Shown here piece after piece: positions 36,592 to 44,547 of a stretch of 64,000 nucleotides of DNA. The notes beneath the pieces were generated by a model. It did not search any database and was not told where the DNA came from. It saw only the letters and a program-made list of their open reading frames with translations. Both the position numbers and the translations under genes were made by a program. Position 1 is the first letter of the stretch. Every line of letters starts with the position of its first letter. Origin of the DNA: Evansella sp. LMS18 (lineage in GTDB: Bacteria; Bacillota; Bacilli; Bacillales; Salisediminibacteriaceae); the NCBI RefSeq assembly GCF_024362785.1, contig NZ_CP093301.1:1488001-1552000 (forward strand), read 5' to 3'.

Positions 36592-36641
36592 CCGTGAAAC
36601 ATTCACCGTGAAACAAGATTATTCGGGTGGTGACAGGCACC
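36592..36641 (+). repeat. REP-like element copy 11, inside the 3' end of the cyclase gene
   Basis: Both GTGAAACA boxes, first arm, ACAGG and CACC. On the minus strand the cyclase reading frame runs through the hairpin and joint and stops at the TGA formed by the second GTGAAACA box. Confidence 0.92.
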
Positions 36642-38504
36642 CCTATATTTCCCCAGCACGATCAGTGTCCAGGCGTCATTCATCATTTCATAGAAAAAGT
36701 AAATGCTTCCTGGAATTCCGCCGCCCATAGGGTAATTCACCCGCCAGTCCTCCTTCTTAAATGACTGTGTCAGAAATTCAATTCCCCGCCTGACAGACTC
36801 TGTCTCTTCCCCATAGTACTCCAGCAGCATTTCTACAGCCCAGGCTGTCTGGATTGGAGTACTTGCGCCTAACGGAATATATTTTCTGTGTATATCCGAG
36901 CTGCAGGATTCTCCCCAGCCGCCGTCGGGATTCTGTTTGCTCTCGACCCAGGCAACCCCAGACCGAATCGCGGGATGATTACGATTCACACCGGCGGCAA
37001 GCAGCCCGATGACTGCCGCACTTGTCCCATGGATATAAGAGATTCCCCAGCGCCCGAACCAGGACCCATCTGCCTCCTGCTGCTTCAGAAGCCAGTTTAC
37101 CCCTTTTTGAACCACATTGCTTTCCCCTGAAAAATCTGCGTCTTCGCATAAAAAACTGAGCACCCTGCCAGTGAGATCAGGAGTGGATAAATCAATAACA
37201 TAGCTTTCCGCCGCTTCCACAGGAAACTTTGCCAACAACTTTTTATTTGTTTTTCTTTCAAAAGCCGGCCAGCCTCCATCAGGGTTTTGCATTTTTAACA
37301 CCCAGTCTAGGCCTCGCTTCCAGGACTGGCCCAAATTGCCCGGATCCTTCCCGTCAGACTGCTTTATCACCCGCAATGCTGCGACGGCAGTATCCACATC
37401 CGGATATATAGTGTTTATATCGGAGAATCCCCAGCCGCCTGGTGCTGCTTTCGGGCTTTTCATTTTCCAGTCCCCGGACTTTGTATGCTGCCGTGACAGC
37501 AAATAGCTGGCGGCCCTTTGCACTGCCTGGCTCTCATGAACCTTTCCTGCCTGTTGTACCGCATAACTTATTATCGCTGTGTCCCATACGGTGGAGGTAG
37601 TGAGCTGAATATGCGTTCCTTCTCTCATTTTCCAGGCGAACGACTTCAGGCCATTGACAGCATTTTTGACCACCGAGGAATCCTTTGGCCAGCCAAGGGC
37701 AATCAGTGCGTATATCATCATCATAGTAGCAGTTCCATAGCTCTGCAGCGTCCCGTCTTCCTCAATTCTGTCCAGCATATACTTTTCAGCTCGTTTTTCG
37801 GACTTCTTAGTTAAATACGCGGGAAGAACTGGGACGAATTTGGAACCTGATCTCAGAGCTGCCGTCAAAAAGTTGAAAGCCGCCAGTTTACTGGAATTAT
37901 CCTTTCCTTTTATATAGAGCTCGCTAATATCAGGAGTTCCTTCATGTTTAACGGTGAATTTCCGGCTGGATAAAACCATAAGAGGAACGAAATGGACCCT
38001 GGAATGACCTGCAATATCGAATAAATTTATCGGAAACCAGTTTGGAAGAAGGATAAATTCCGGCGGAAGAGTGACTGTTTTTTTCCACGGAAGCTGCCCT
38101 GTTACCGCCAGAAAGAACTGCGTCAGGAACGAATTGACTCTTCCCAATCCACCCCTGGATAAAATAAATTCCCTTGCTTTTCTCATATGCTGATCACTTT
38201 TGCGGCTGTTCCCGGCATAAAGCAGCGCAAAATAGGCCTCCGCAGTCGCCTCCAGGTTCCCCTCTTCATCCTGGTATAGTTTCCATGCCCCGTTTTCTGC
38301 CTGCTTGCTCCGGATTCTCCGGCACAGTTCATCCACCAGCCAGTCTTCCCCGAGCTTTAATGATTTCAAAAAAATAATCATGTACGCATCCATCGAGGTG
38401 CCCGTGCCCAAATAATAGCGCCATGCGCCATCCTCATCCTGCCTGTTTTGAAAACCCCGAACCAGTTGTTCCATCTTCAAATCCACTTTCTCAGTCAGCC
38501 CCAT
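36603..38504 (-). CDS. sqhC: Squalene-hopene / tetraprenyl-curcumene cyclase family protein
   Basis: A 633-residue terpenoid cyclase of the squalene-hopene type. Multiple QW repeats are visible (QNPDGGWPAF, QEADGSWFGRWG, QNPDGGWGES). The enzyme would protonate a polyprenyl substrate to make a hopanoid or sporulenol-type sesquarterpene at the membrane. The acid motif normally read as DXDD is here DVDT (369-372), so one aspartate is missing. The native C-terminus reaches IVLGKYR; the last dozen residues (GACHHPNNLVSR) and the stop come from the REP-like element. No squalene or polyprenyl synthase genes are nearby. It is either active with an altered motif or decaying. Confidence 0.85.
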   Translation of the reverse strand: MGLTEKVDLKMEQLVRGFQNRQDEDGAWRYYLGTGTSMDAYMIIFLKSLKLGEDWLVDELCRRIRSKQAENGAWKLYQDEEGNLEATAEAYFALLYAGNSRKSDQHMRKAREFILSRGGLGRVNSFLTQFFLAVTGQLPWKKTVTLPPEFILLPNWFPINLFDIAGHSRVHFVPLMVLSSRKFTVKHEGTPDISELYIKGKDNSSKLAAFNFLTAALRSGSKFVPVLPAYLTKKSEKRAEKYMLDRIEEDGTLQSYGTATMMMIYALIALGWPKDSSVVKNAVNGLKSFAWKMREGTHIQLTTSTVWDTAIISYAVQQAGKVHESQAVQRAASYLLSRQHTKSGDWKMKSPKAAPGGWGFSDINTIYPDVDTAVAALRVIKQSDGKDPGNLGQSWKRGLDWVLKMQNPDGGWPAFERKTNKKLLAKFPVEAAESYVIDLSTPDLTGRVLSFLCEDADFSGESNVVQKGVNWLLKQQEADGSWFGRWGISYIHGTSAAVIGLLAAGVNRNHPAIRSGVAWVESKQNPDGGWGESCSSDIHRKYIPLGASTPIQTAWAVEMLLEYYGEETESVRRGIEFLTQSFKKEDWRVNYPMGGGIPGSIYFFYEMMNDAWTLIVLGKYRGACHHPNNLVSR

Positions 38505-38642
38505 ATTCCCTCCCCTTTACACTCAAGCTCGATACACCAGACGTTTTACCCCGTTGTATAGCCTATGAATATAAAAAGAAAGTGTTAAATGTGAGGAGGA
38601 AGGAATGTTCCGTTACACTGGATTTTGATGGAAATTATGAAA

Positions 38643-38816
38643 AGTGCAAACGAGATGTAAATTGTGCAAATGACCACGCGGATCGGGCGAACCACATGTT
38701 AAGTTGTGCAAATGACCACGCTCGGGCGAACCACATGCTAAGTTGTGCAAATGACCACGTGGCTCGTGCGAACCATAGGCAAAGTTGGGCATATGCCCCT
38801 ACGAATCGTACAAACC
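38643..38816 (+). repeat. 21-bp phased GTGCRA array 4 (nine units)
   Basis: GC positions at 38647, 38667, 38688, 38709, 38727, 38748, 38769, 38790 and 38811; seven of eight intervals are 20-21 bp and one is 18. Within it a higher-order unit carrying AAATGACCACG has been duplicated. It lies between the cyclase start and the terminator of the YflT-type gene. Confidence 0.8.
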
Positions 38817-38850
38817 GCCCTGGTTCATTTAAATTAAATATATATGTAAA

Positions 38851-38884
38851 AGAAGGTATATCTCTTTATGCAGATATACCTTCT
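38851..38884. terminator. Terminator after the YflT-type gene
   Basis: A 13-bp perfect stem, AGAAGGTATATCT with AGATATACCTTCT, across 8 bases, 8 bp from the stop codon. Confidence 0.8.
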
Positions 38885-38892
38885 ACTAATAA

Positions 38893-39237
38893 TTAAAACT
38901 CTACTTTATCCTGGTTTGTGACAACAAGAAGCGACTTTCCTTTATCAAGCTCTTCTTCTAACTCTCCCGCTTTATCGGAGTCAAATCCGATTTCCATCAT
39001 TTTGGAGCGGAGCTTGTCTCCTTTGCTGCGGAAGACATTTTTCACTGCAGTTCCAACACCGGTTTCACTTACTCCAATCTTATTGGCATCTGTTTCTTTC
39101 CGGGTTCTTCTTTCATGGTCATTATCATGGGAAAGGACATAAATGTCATCATCCCGGACACCATCTTTTCTAAGCTTGCTAATTGATTCGCTTAACGTTT
39201 CATCATTATGAAATACCTTAAATTTTGGACTGCTCAT
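38893..39237 (-). CDS. General stress protein, YflT-type domain
   Basis: 114 residues, highly charged. The N-terminal segment (FKVFHNDETLSESISKLRKDG, split by position) and the DDIYVLSHDNDHERRTRKE stretch match the heat-induced YflT family of Bacillus, which belongs to the general stress response. Function is unknown. The ATG follows AAAGGAGGAAAAGATC. I looked for a sigma-B promoter upstream and did not find boxes with correct spacing. Confidence 0.75.
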   Translation of the reverse strand: MSSPKFKVFHNDETLSESISKLRKDGVRDDDIYVLSHDNDHERRTRKETDANKIGVSETGVGTAVKNVFRSKGDKLRSKMMEIGFDSDKAGELEEELDKGKSLLVVTNQDKVEF

Positions 39238-39420
39238 GATCTTTTCCTCCTTTAAAGGTAAAAAGCCTTGTCAGTATGAAACATTTGATTAGAATGCATG
39301 GTTTTAACATGCTAATGTACGCTTACCCTTAAACAACCAGTATAAATCTTAAAGTCTGTTTTTTTAATAAAGTGGGAGTTTATTCTCATTACCTGACAAC
39401 TACTCTATTTTTATAGTAAT
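39238..39420. other. Intergenic region, no gene seen
   Basis: The AT-rich upstream region of the YflT-type gene. No open frame and no confident promoter. Confidence 0.5.
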
Positions 39421-39450
39421 AAAAAAGGCACAGCGTCAGCTGCACCTTAT
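39421..39450 (-). terminator. Probable terminator of the aminotransferase-ridA operon
   Basis: AAGG..CAGC pairs with GCTG..CCTT with a 2-base internal mismatch and ends in a long T-run on the minus strand. A second hairpin without T-run (AGGGCTG/CAGCCCT, 39597-39623) lies closer to the ridA stop. Confidence 0.55.
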
Positions 39451-39640
39451 CTTTATATCTTCACTCTGGGGCAAATTTCCATATGCCGGCCGGGACGATT
39501 AAGCCACCTGTCACAGACACTTGTAATTTCGTGTCTTTAACCCGGTCTCCATTTTTTTACTCCTCCTTTTCCAATCTAAAGATTTATAGCAGGAAGAGGG
39601 CTGTCCCATTAAGGTTCAGCCCTTTATAATATATCTGTAA

Positions 39641-40078
39641 CTACGAAATGACTGCCGCAATTATTTGAACCTCAACGGGCGCGTTGCCTGGTAAGGAGGC
39701 AACACCTATCGCTGCCCGGCTTCCTATACCAGCATCTCCTAAATTTTCGTACAGATATTCAGAAGCAAAGTCCGCTATTCCTGCATGGCCGCTGAATGTC
39801 TCTTCGGCGTTAATATAGACGGTAAGTGAGAGGATTTGCTTTAAACTTTCTTGGTCTGTAAGTGTGTTCCTGGCAGCAGTCAATGCATTGACAGCGGCTT
39901 GCCTGACCGCTTCTTTATAAGTGGAAATAGGTTCTTCAGAAAGAACTTTTCCAACTTGAATCAGTTCGCCATTTTTCCTTGGTGTCATGCCGGCGGTATA
40001 GATAATGTCGCCAAACCGTGATGCCGGGACATATTTCCCCTGTGGAACAGGATTATCATTCCCTCTTAATTTACTCAC
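39641..40078 (-). CDS. RidA-family protein
   Basis: A 145-residue RidA/YjgF trimer-forming protein; family members hydrolyse reactive enamine/imine intermediates. TAGMTPRKNGEL, IGSRAAIGVASLPGNAPVEVQI and related positions, including the arginine in GSRAAIG, are family-like. Start is GTG, overlapping the aminotransferase stop as GTGA. The coupling to a PLP enzyme fits the known role of quenching 2-aminoacrylate-type intermediates. Confidence 0.88.
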   Translation of the reverse strand: MSKLRGNDNPVPQGKYVPASRFGDIIYTAGMTPRKNGELIQVGKVLSEEPISTYKEAVRQAAVNALTAARNTLTDQESLKQILSLTVYINAEETFSGHAGIADFASEYLYENLGDAGIGSRAAIGVASLPGNAPVEVQIIAAVIS

Positions 40079-41289
40079 AGGCGATACAGCTCCACTATCT
40101 TAACCAGACGTTCCATAGCTGCCACGGCTGCTTTATGATCTTGTGAAAAGTTGATACGGAAGCTGTCTGTGAATTGGGAACCAAACTCTGTACCAGGCGT
40201 TACGATGACACCGGCCTGAAGGCGAAGAACCTTCACGAATTCCTCTATTGTAATATCTAATTCTGGGATTCTCGGAAAGAGATAACTGCCTGCCTCTGTG
40301 GCTCTCACTTTGAATCCATCCGCAGTACGCAGCGTTGTAAGCAGATCGTCACGAATTGCCTGATGCTGCGCAATCCTTTCAGCCATCCAGCCTTCTGGTT
40401 CTGAAAACCAGGATTTCATAACCGCCTGGCTGTACCCCCCTGCACGAAGGGACACAATGGCCTGCAGCTTTTCCATCCGGTCAATAATTTCAGAAGAGCC
40501 GAATGCTACACCTAATCGATACCCGCTCAGCGACTCTGTTTTCGATGGCCCCATAATCGTAAGTACCTTTTCAGGGTCTATTGTATTCTGGGCGCATAGG
40601 TGGGTATAAGTCTTACCCTCAAAAATCTGGCGGGAGTATAATTCATCGGCTATGACTGTTACTCCATATTGCTGTGCAAGCTTTCCAATTCCGTTAATTT
40701 CATCTTCTGAATAGATTACGCCTGTAGGATTGTTAGGGTTTGAAAACAAAAACAGCCTGACTCCCGCTTTAAAAGCGTCTTCCAGCTGAGTTAAGTCCAG
40801 ACCTGCCCCTGTGGTGGTATCAAAATAGTCCATTTTGACAGGAACAACTTCCCCATCAAAGAACTCAACTAATTTTCTGTTGGCAAAATAGTCTGGTGCT
40901 ACAATAGCTACCTTGTCTCCTCTTGCGACAGTGGATCCCATTGCCAGGAAAAGCGCTCCTTGCGTTCCCGGAGTGATGATAAGATTTTGATCGGCATCAA
41001 TATTTGCACCTGTAAACTGAGCAAGCTTTTGAGCAGTATCTTCACGGATTGTTTTACTGCCCCGATATTCTGTATAAGCCTGCTTTCCACCAATGTGAAC
41101 ACCTTCAATAAAGTCATCTAAAGAGCCGGGAATTGGCTCAAAGGCATCAACATCACCGTGTGAAAAGTCCACCGGAGTACCGGTAAGTTTCTCCCCGCGC
41201 ATTTCGATTTCCTTTATTTTCTGGCGGCCTTCCTGCCCAGGCGCATTTTCAGCCCCAAGCTTTGCAAACTTTTTCTCTAAAAAATCCAT
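40075..41289 (-). CDS. PLP-dependent class I/II aminotransferase
   Basis: A fold-type I aminotransferase, 404 residues. LFSNPNNPTGVIYSEDE, VIADELYSRQIF and the PLP lysine in GPSKTESLSGYRLG are clear. The C-terminal arginine that binds the substrate carboxylate lies in SFRINFSQ. Substrate cannot be assigned; a PLP lyase activity is also possible in this subgroup. The ATG follows AGAGGGA. The last codons overlap the RidA gene. Confidence 0.88.
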   Translation of the reverse strand: MDFLEKKFAKLGAENAPGQEGRQKIKEIEMRGEKLTGTPVDFSHGDVDAFEPIPGSLDDFIEGVHIGGKQAYTEYRGSKTIREDTAQKLAQFTGANIDADQNLIITPGTQGALFLAMGSTVARGDKVAIVAPDYFANRKLVEFFDGEVVPVKMDYFDTTTGAGLDLTQLEDAFKAGVRLFLFSNPNNPTGVIYSEDEINGIGKLAQQYGVTVIADELYSRQIFEGKTYTHLCAQNTIDPEKVLTIMGPSKTESLSGYRLGVAFGSSEIIDRMEKLQAIVSLRAGGYSQAVMKSWFSEPEGWMAERIAQHQAIRDDLLTTLRTADGFKVRATEAGSYLFPRIPELDITIEEFVKVLRLQAGVIVTPGTEFGSQFTDSFRINFSQDHKAAVAAMERLVKIVELYRL

Positions 41290-41495
41290 GTTCAGTCCCT
41301 CTCTCTCGTCTAGAAATTATTTTTTTATCTATGTAAAACTATTTCCATCATGAGTTCAAATATTATGAATATTCTACCATCCATATTTATTTTAACATAT
41401 TAATCGAAATATTTAACTAATTCGAACCATTGTTCAGGTGAAATTGGAAAACCAACCCAAACAAAATAACATTCAAACAACAAGACAAAACCGAA

Positions 41496-41672
41496 ATTGT
41501 GCAATCCTCCTCCGCTTCGTGCAAAGAACCTTGTGAATGAGCGAACCATACGTAAAGTTATGCAATCGCCCCTTCATACCGTGTTTAAACCCCGGAATTT
41601 TGCGACTGGACTCCTGAATCGTGCATACTAACCTCTCAATTTCATGCATATAACCCCCTGTTTCGTGCAATC
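41496..41672 (+). repeat. 21-bp phased GTGCRA array 5 (nine units)
   Basis: GC positions at 41501, 41521, 41541, 41562, (41582 decayed), 41602, 41623, 41646 and 41667. All intervals are 20-23 bp. It lies about 210 bp upstream of the aminotransferase start. Confidence 0.8.
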
Positions 41673-41691
41673 AATTCACCACCACATACAA

Positions 41692-41735
41692 AAAAAGAGC
41701 AGGCACCCTTGATAAGAGTCCCACTCCACTCAATA
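41692..41735 (-). terminator. Terminator-like hairpin in the left flanking repeat
   Basis: AAAAAAAGAGCAGGCACCC followed by a partly complementary GAGTCCCACTC arm, identical to 56371-56414. Pairing is imperfect. Confidence 0.45.
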
Positions 41736-41763
41736 ATATAGAAATATATTCTCTCTTAACCCT

Positions 41764-41816
41764 CGTGAAACATTTACCGTGAAACAAGATTATTCGGGTG
41801 GGTGGTGACAGGCACC
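41764..41816 (+). repeat. REP-like element copy 12 (GGGT insertion)
   Basis: Both GTGAAACA boxes. The first hairpin arm reads TTCGGGTGGGTGGTG, with a 4-bp GGGT duplication, then ACAGG and CACC. Unlike most copies it is not next to a minus-strand stop codon. Confidence 0.88.
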
Positions 41817-41938
41817 GGCACAGCCTCCCTGAAACCTAGTATTGATGATTTTTCCAAATTAATATAAAATTCATAATAAGGAACAGATTCCATATTACGG
41901 ACCACGCATTTATATTAATACCTTTAAGGAGTGATTTG

Positions 41939-42811
41939 ATGAACGTAAGGGAACGATTGGTAAAACAGTTATCTGACGGAGAGTTTATTACCGCTCCTGG
42001 TGCTTATGATGCACTCGGTGCAAAAATGATTGAAGAAACTGGTTTTCCTGCTGTTTACATGACCGGTGCAGGAGTCTCCTATTCTTCTTTAGGAAAGCCT
42101 GACCTTGGCCTATTAACCTTAACTGAAATGGCGCAACGGGCAGCTTATATGTCTGAGGCCATAAACATTCCAATTATTGCTGATGCTGATACAGGCTTTG
42201 GTAATCCTCTCAACGTGATTCGAACAGTTAGAGAATATGAAAGAGCAGGTGTCAGTGTCATCCAAATAGAGGATCAAGATTTCCCTAAAAAGTGTGGCCA
42301 TATGAAAAATAAAAAGCTGGTCCCCACAGAGGACATGGTTCAAAAAATTTACGCTGCTGTTGATGCCCGTACCGATGCTGACTTTCTCATTATGGCCAGA
42401 ACAGATGCCAGAGGCGTAGAAGGACTCGAAGAAGCACTTGAGCGTGGTGAAAGGTACAAAGAAGCTGGGGCTGATATCGTATTTATTGAGGCTCCACAAT
42501 CAGTGGAAGAATTAAGAGAGATCCCTGCACGTTTAAAAGATGTCTATCTCATTGCCAATATGGTTGAAGGTGGTAAGACTCCAATCATTGATGCTCATAC
42601 ATTACACGAGTTTGGCTTTTCTCTTTCAATCTACCCTAATGCGCTGACACGCTTTATCGTGCCTCAAGTTATGAAACTATTAAAAAATTTAAAAGAAAAA
42701 GGAACCACTTCTGATTTTCATTCTGAAATGTACATGTTTAACGAGCTAAATGAATTAGTTGGTTTATCATATTTTGAAAGCATACAAGAAAAATATAAAA
42801 CCACTTTATAA
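41939..42811 (+). CDS. Isocitrate lyase/PEP mutase family lyase
   Basis: About 290 residues of the PEP mutase/isocitrate lyase superfamily. The catalytic-loop motif is KKCGHM, the isocitrate-lyase-type KKCGH containing the cysteine. IIADADTGFGNPLNV and IQIEDQDFPKKCG bind magnesium. Members of this size cleave methylisocitrate, 2,3-dimethylmalate or similar hydroxy-acids to pyruvate (or glyoxylate) plus a second acid. Because a LeuC/LeuD-type hydro-lyase is encoded in the same island, a dimethylmalate- or methylisocitrate-like substrate is plausible. ATG 41939 has AAGGAG 7 bases upstream. First gene after the left border. Confidence 0.85.
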   Translation: MNVRERLVKQLSDGEFITAPGAYDALGAKMIEETGFPAVYMTGAGVSYSSLGKPDLGLLTLTEMAQRAAYMSEAINIPIIADADTGFGNPLNVIRTVREYERAGVSVIQIEDQDFPKKCGHMKNKKLVPTEDMVQKIYAAVDARTDADFLIMARTDARGVEGLEEALERGERYKEAGADIVFIEAPQSVEELREIPARLKDVYLIANMVEGGKTPIIDAHTLHEFGFSLSIYPNALTRFIVPQVMKLLKNLKEKGTTSDFHSEMYMFNELNELVGLSYFESIQEKYKTTL

Positions 42812-42832
42812 ATCCCTGTTCCAGGGATTTTT
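42812..42832 (+). terminator. Terminator after the lyase gene
   Basis: ATCCCTG pairs with CAGGGAT across TTC, followed by a T-rich tract starting at the stop codon. Confidence 0.75.
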
Positions 42833-42907
42833 CTTTTTCTGGCGAATGTAGAAAAAAGTCGCATTTTGACTAAATAGAACTAATTTAAAGAATATTCTAT
42901 CAAATTA

Positions 42908-42936
42908 TTGCTTCTGTCTGTAAAATGATTTAAAAT
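42908..42936 (+). promoter_or_regulatory. Probable sigma-A promoter of tctCBA
   Basis: TTGCTT and TAAAAT with a spacer of exactly 17 bp. The related operator half-sites start 16 bp downstream of the -10. Confidence 0.55.
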
Positions 42937-42952
42937 CAAACCATAAAACAGA

Positions 42953-42978
42953 ATGCGTTCCACGATGCGAAACGTATT
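42953..42978. promoter_or_regulatory. IclR-type half-sites before tctC
   Basis: GCGTTCC and GCGAAACG half-sites occur here in everted order about 8 bp apart, resembling the halves of the palindromes at 47011 and 55410. They stand at the same distance behind the -10 as the leuC-like operator. Confidence 0.4.
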
Positions 42979-43020
42979 TTGTGTTATCACTATTGACACT
43001 GTACTAATAGGAGGAGTTTT

Positions 43021-44037
43021 ATGAAAAATTATTTTAGAGGAAGCTTATTAACATTTAGCATGGTCGCGATTCTAACTGCCTGTGGCAGCGAAGAAAGTAA
43101 CAAAGATGCTGCAGCTAGTGATGAGGGGCATGATGAATTCCCAACAGAGAACATTACACTAACAGTTCCCTATGATACTGGCGGAACATCAGACCGTATC
43201 GCCCGCGGAATTACGAAAACGCTTTCAGACGAAATCGGTTCAGCTGTGACAGTTGAAAATGTTTTAGGTGGAAGTGGAATTGTTGGAACGACTGGTTACC
43301 TAAATCAAAAAGATTCAGATGGCCATCATTTATTATTCCTGTCACACCCTCATTTCGAAGGCAGCGTCATTAGGAGTGGTGAGTTTAGTTATGACGACTT
43401 CGACATGGTTGGAATTGTACATGATTCACCAATCGCATTATGGGTCAACGCAGATGCTGGCTTCGAAACTGCAGAAGAATTCATTACAGAATTGCAAAAT
43501 AATCCAGGGAAATATCGCTACGGAGGGCTTGCTGGCTCTTATTCTGATGTGACAGCAAAAATATTTAATGATCGTTTTGCTATTGATGCTGCTGGAGTAC
43601 CATATGATGGCGGCGGTGAGTTGCGAACTTCTGTCCTGTCAGGTGAAACGGATTACATCATGACGGATATTGAGGGAACAATTGCTGGTGCTGGAGAAGA
43701 TTTAATTCCGCTTCTTACTTTCTCAGGGGAACGCTATCACCTTACAGAAGATGTCCCTACAATGAATGAAGTATTAGAAGAAATGGGGCAAGAACCAGAC
43801 TTCCCTGCTCAATCAAATATGAAATCGATCATGATTCATAAAGACGTCAAAGAAAATCATCCAGAACGTTATGATTCTATCATTAATGCCTTTGATAAAG
43901 CCATGACAGATGAAGACCTCCTCTCAGAATTTGAAACACAAGGCATTTTTCTTGGCTGGATACCAGGTGATGAGGGGCTTGAGATTGCACAAGAAGCCGC
44001 TTCTTCCATAGAAGAGAACCGAGAATTATTCGAATAA
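43021..44037 (+). CDS. tctC: Tripartite tricarboxylate transporter receptor lipoprotein
   Basis: A Bug/TctC-family solute receptor, 338 residues, with lipobox LTACG after a short signal peptide. ITLTVPYDTGGTSDRIARG and the later GYLNQKDSDGHHLLFLSHP carry the family ligand loop. It presents a carboxylate to TctAB. The ATG has GGAGGAG in front. It is the first gene of tctCBA, with its own promoter and IclR-type half-sites. The ligand is probably an intermediate or substrate of the island's lyase/hydro-lyase pathway. Confidence 0.92.
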   Translation: MKNYFRGSLLTFSMVAILTACGSEESNKDAAASDEGHDEFPTENITLTVPYDTGGTSDRIARGITKTLSDEIGSAVTVENVLGGSGIVGTTGYLNQKDSDGHHLLFLSHPHFEGSVIRSGEFSYDDFDMVGIVHDSPIALWVNADAGFETAEEFITELQNNPGKYRYGGLAGSYSDVTAKIFNDRFAIDAAGVPYDGGGELRTSVLSGETDYIMTDIEGTIAGAGEDLIPLLTFSGERYHLTEDVPTMNEVLEEMGQEPDFPAQSNMKSIMIHKDVKENHPERYDSIINAFDKAMTDEDLLSEFETQGIFLGWIPGDEGLEIAQEAASSIEENRELFE

Positions 44038-44062
44038 ACCTTTAATTTATGGAGGTTAAAAC

Positions 44063-44530
44063 ATGTTAAAAGAAACAGGGAACCTTCTATTATTAGTAGT
44101 GATATTAGGGCTGGGTACGGCCTATTACTTTGATGTGTTGACTCTTCCCAACCGGGAAGAGCAGCTCATCGTCAAAATCTTGTTTTACCTCTTAATCATT
44201 CTCGTATTATTTGAGTTTTCAAAAAGTCTGTTTAAATTCGCAGCAGGACGAAAGAAACAAGATAGATCGAAGAAGCAATTACAAGACTTACGGACTTTGC
44301 TAACAAATAAACCAATGATTCTTTCTCTCATGATGATCGGGTATCTCGTGCTGATTCCCTTAATCGGTTTCTTTGTTTCATCCTTTGTCTTCTTACTCTT
44401 CCTTAACTTTCACCTTGGAAACAGAAAGGTAAAGGAACTATTTGTTATCCCTGGTGCAGTTCTAATTTTCACATACTTCCTATTCGTTCAATTACTGAAT
44501 ATTCGCTTGCCAGCTGGGATTCTGGTCTAG
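44063..44530 (+). CDS. tctB: Tripartite tricarboxylate transporter small subunit
   Basis: 155 residues with four hydrophobic helices, the size and topology of TctB. It has little sequence conservation beyond this, so the assignment rests mainly on its place between tctC and tctA and on the helix pattern. The ATG follows GGAGG. Confidence 0.85.
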   Translation: MLKETGNLLLLVVILGLGTAYYFDVLTLPNREEQLIVKILFYLLIILVLFEFSKSLFKFAAGRKKQDRSKKQLQDLRTLLTNKPMILSLMMIGYLVLIPLIGFFVSSFVFLLFLNFHLGNRKVKELFVIPGAVLIFTYFLFVQLLNIRLPAGILV

Positions 44531-44547
44531 TAGAGAGGAGGGTTCTC

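Larger units (their letters stand above)
41487..41816 (+). repeat. Flanking direct repeat, copy A (left border of the island)
   Basis: This ~330-bp block contains a nine-unit 21-bp array, an AGCAGGCACCC terminator and REP-like element copy 12. It is nearly identical to 56225-56489 except for 61 extra bp (three array units) and an additional GGGT in the hairpin. Both copies face the same way. Confidence 0.9.

Noticed and set aside
38643-38816. CRISPR array
   Set aside because: The repeated box is only about 6 bp, the period is 21 bp, there are no spacers of CRISPR length, and there is no cas gene in the window.
38423-38896. 157-codon plus-strand open frame
   Set aside because: It crosses the cyclase start and the 21-bp array; the repeated CANDH/RANH reading is the translation of the array, and no ribosome binding site precedes it.
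39238-39330. Sigma-B promoter for the YflT-type gene
   Set aside because: GTTTAA and GGGTAA are present near 39330 but directly adjacent, without the 12-15 bp spacer.
41473-41670. 65-codon minus-strand open frame upstream of the aminotransferase
   Set aside because: Entirely made of the 21-bp array, which keeps frames open because 21 is a multiple of three.
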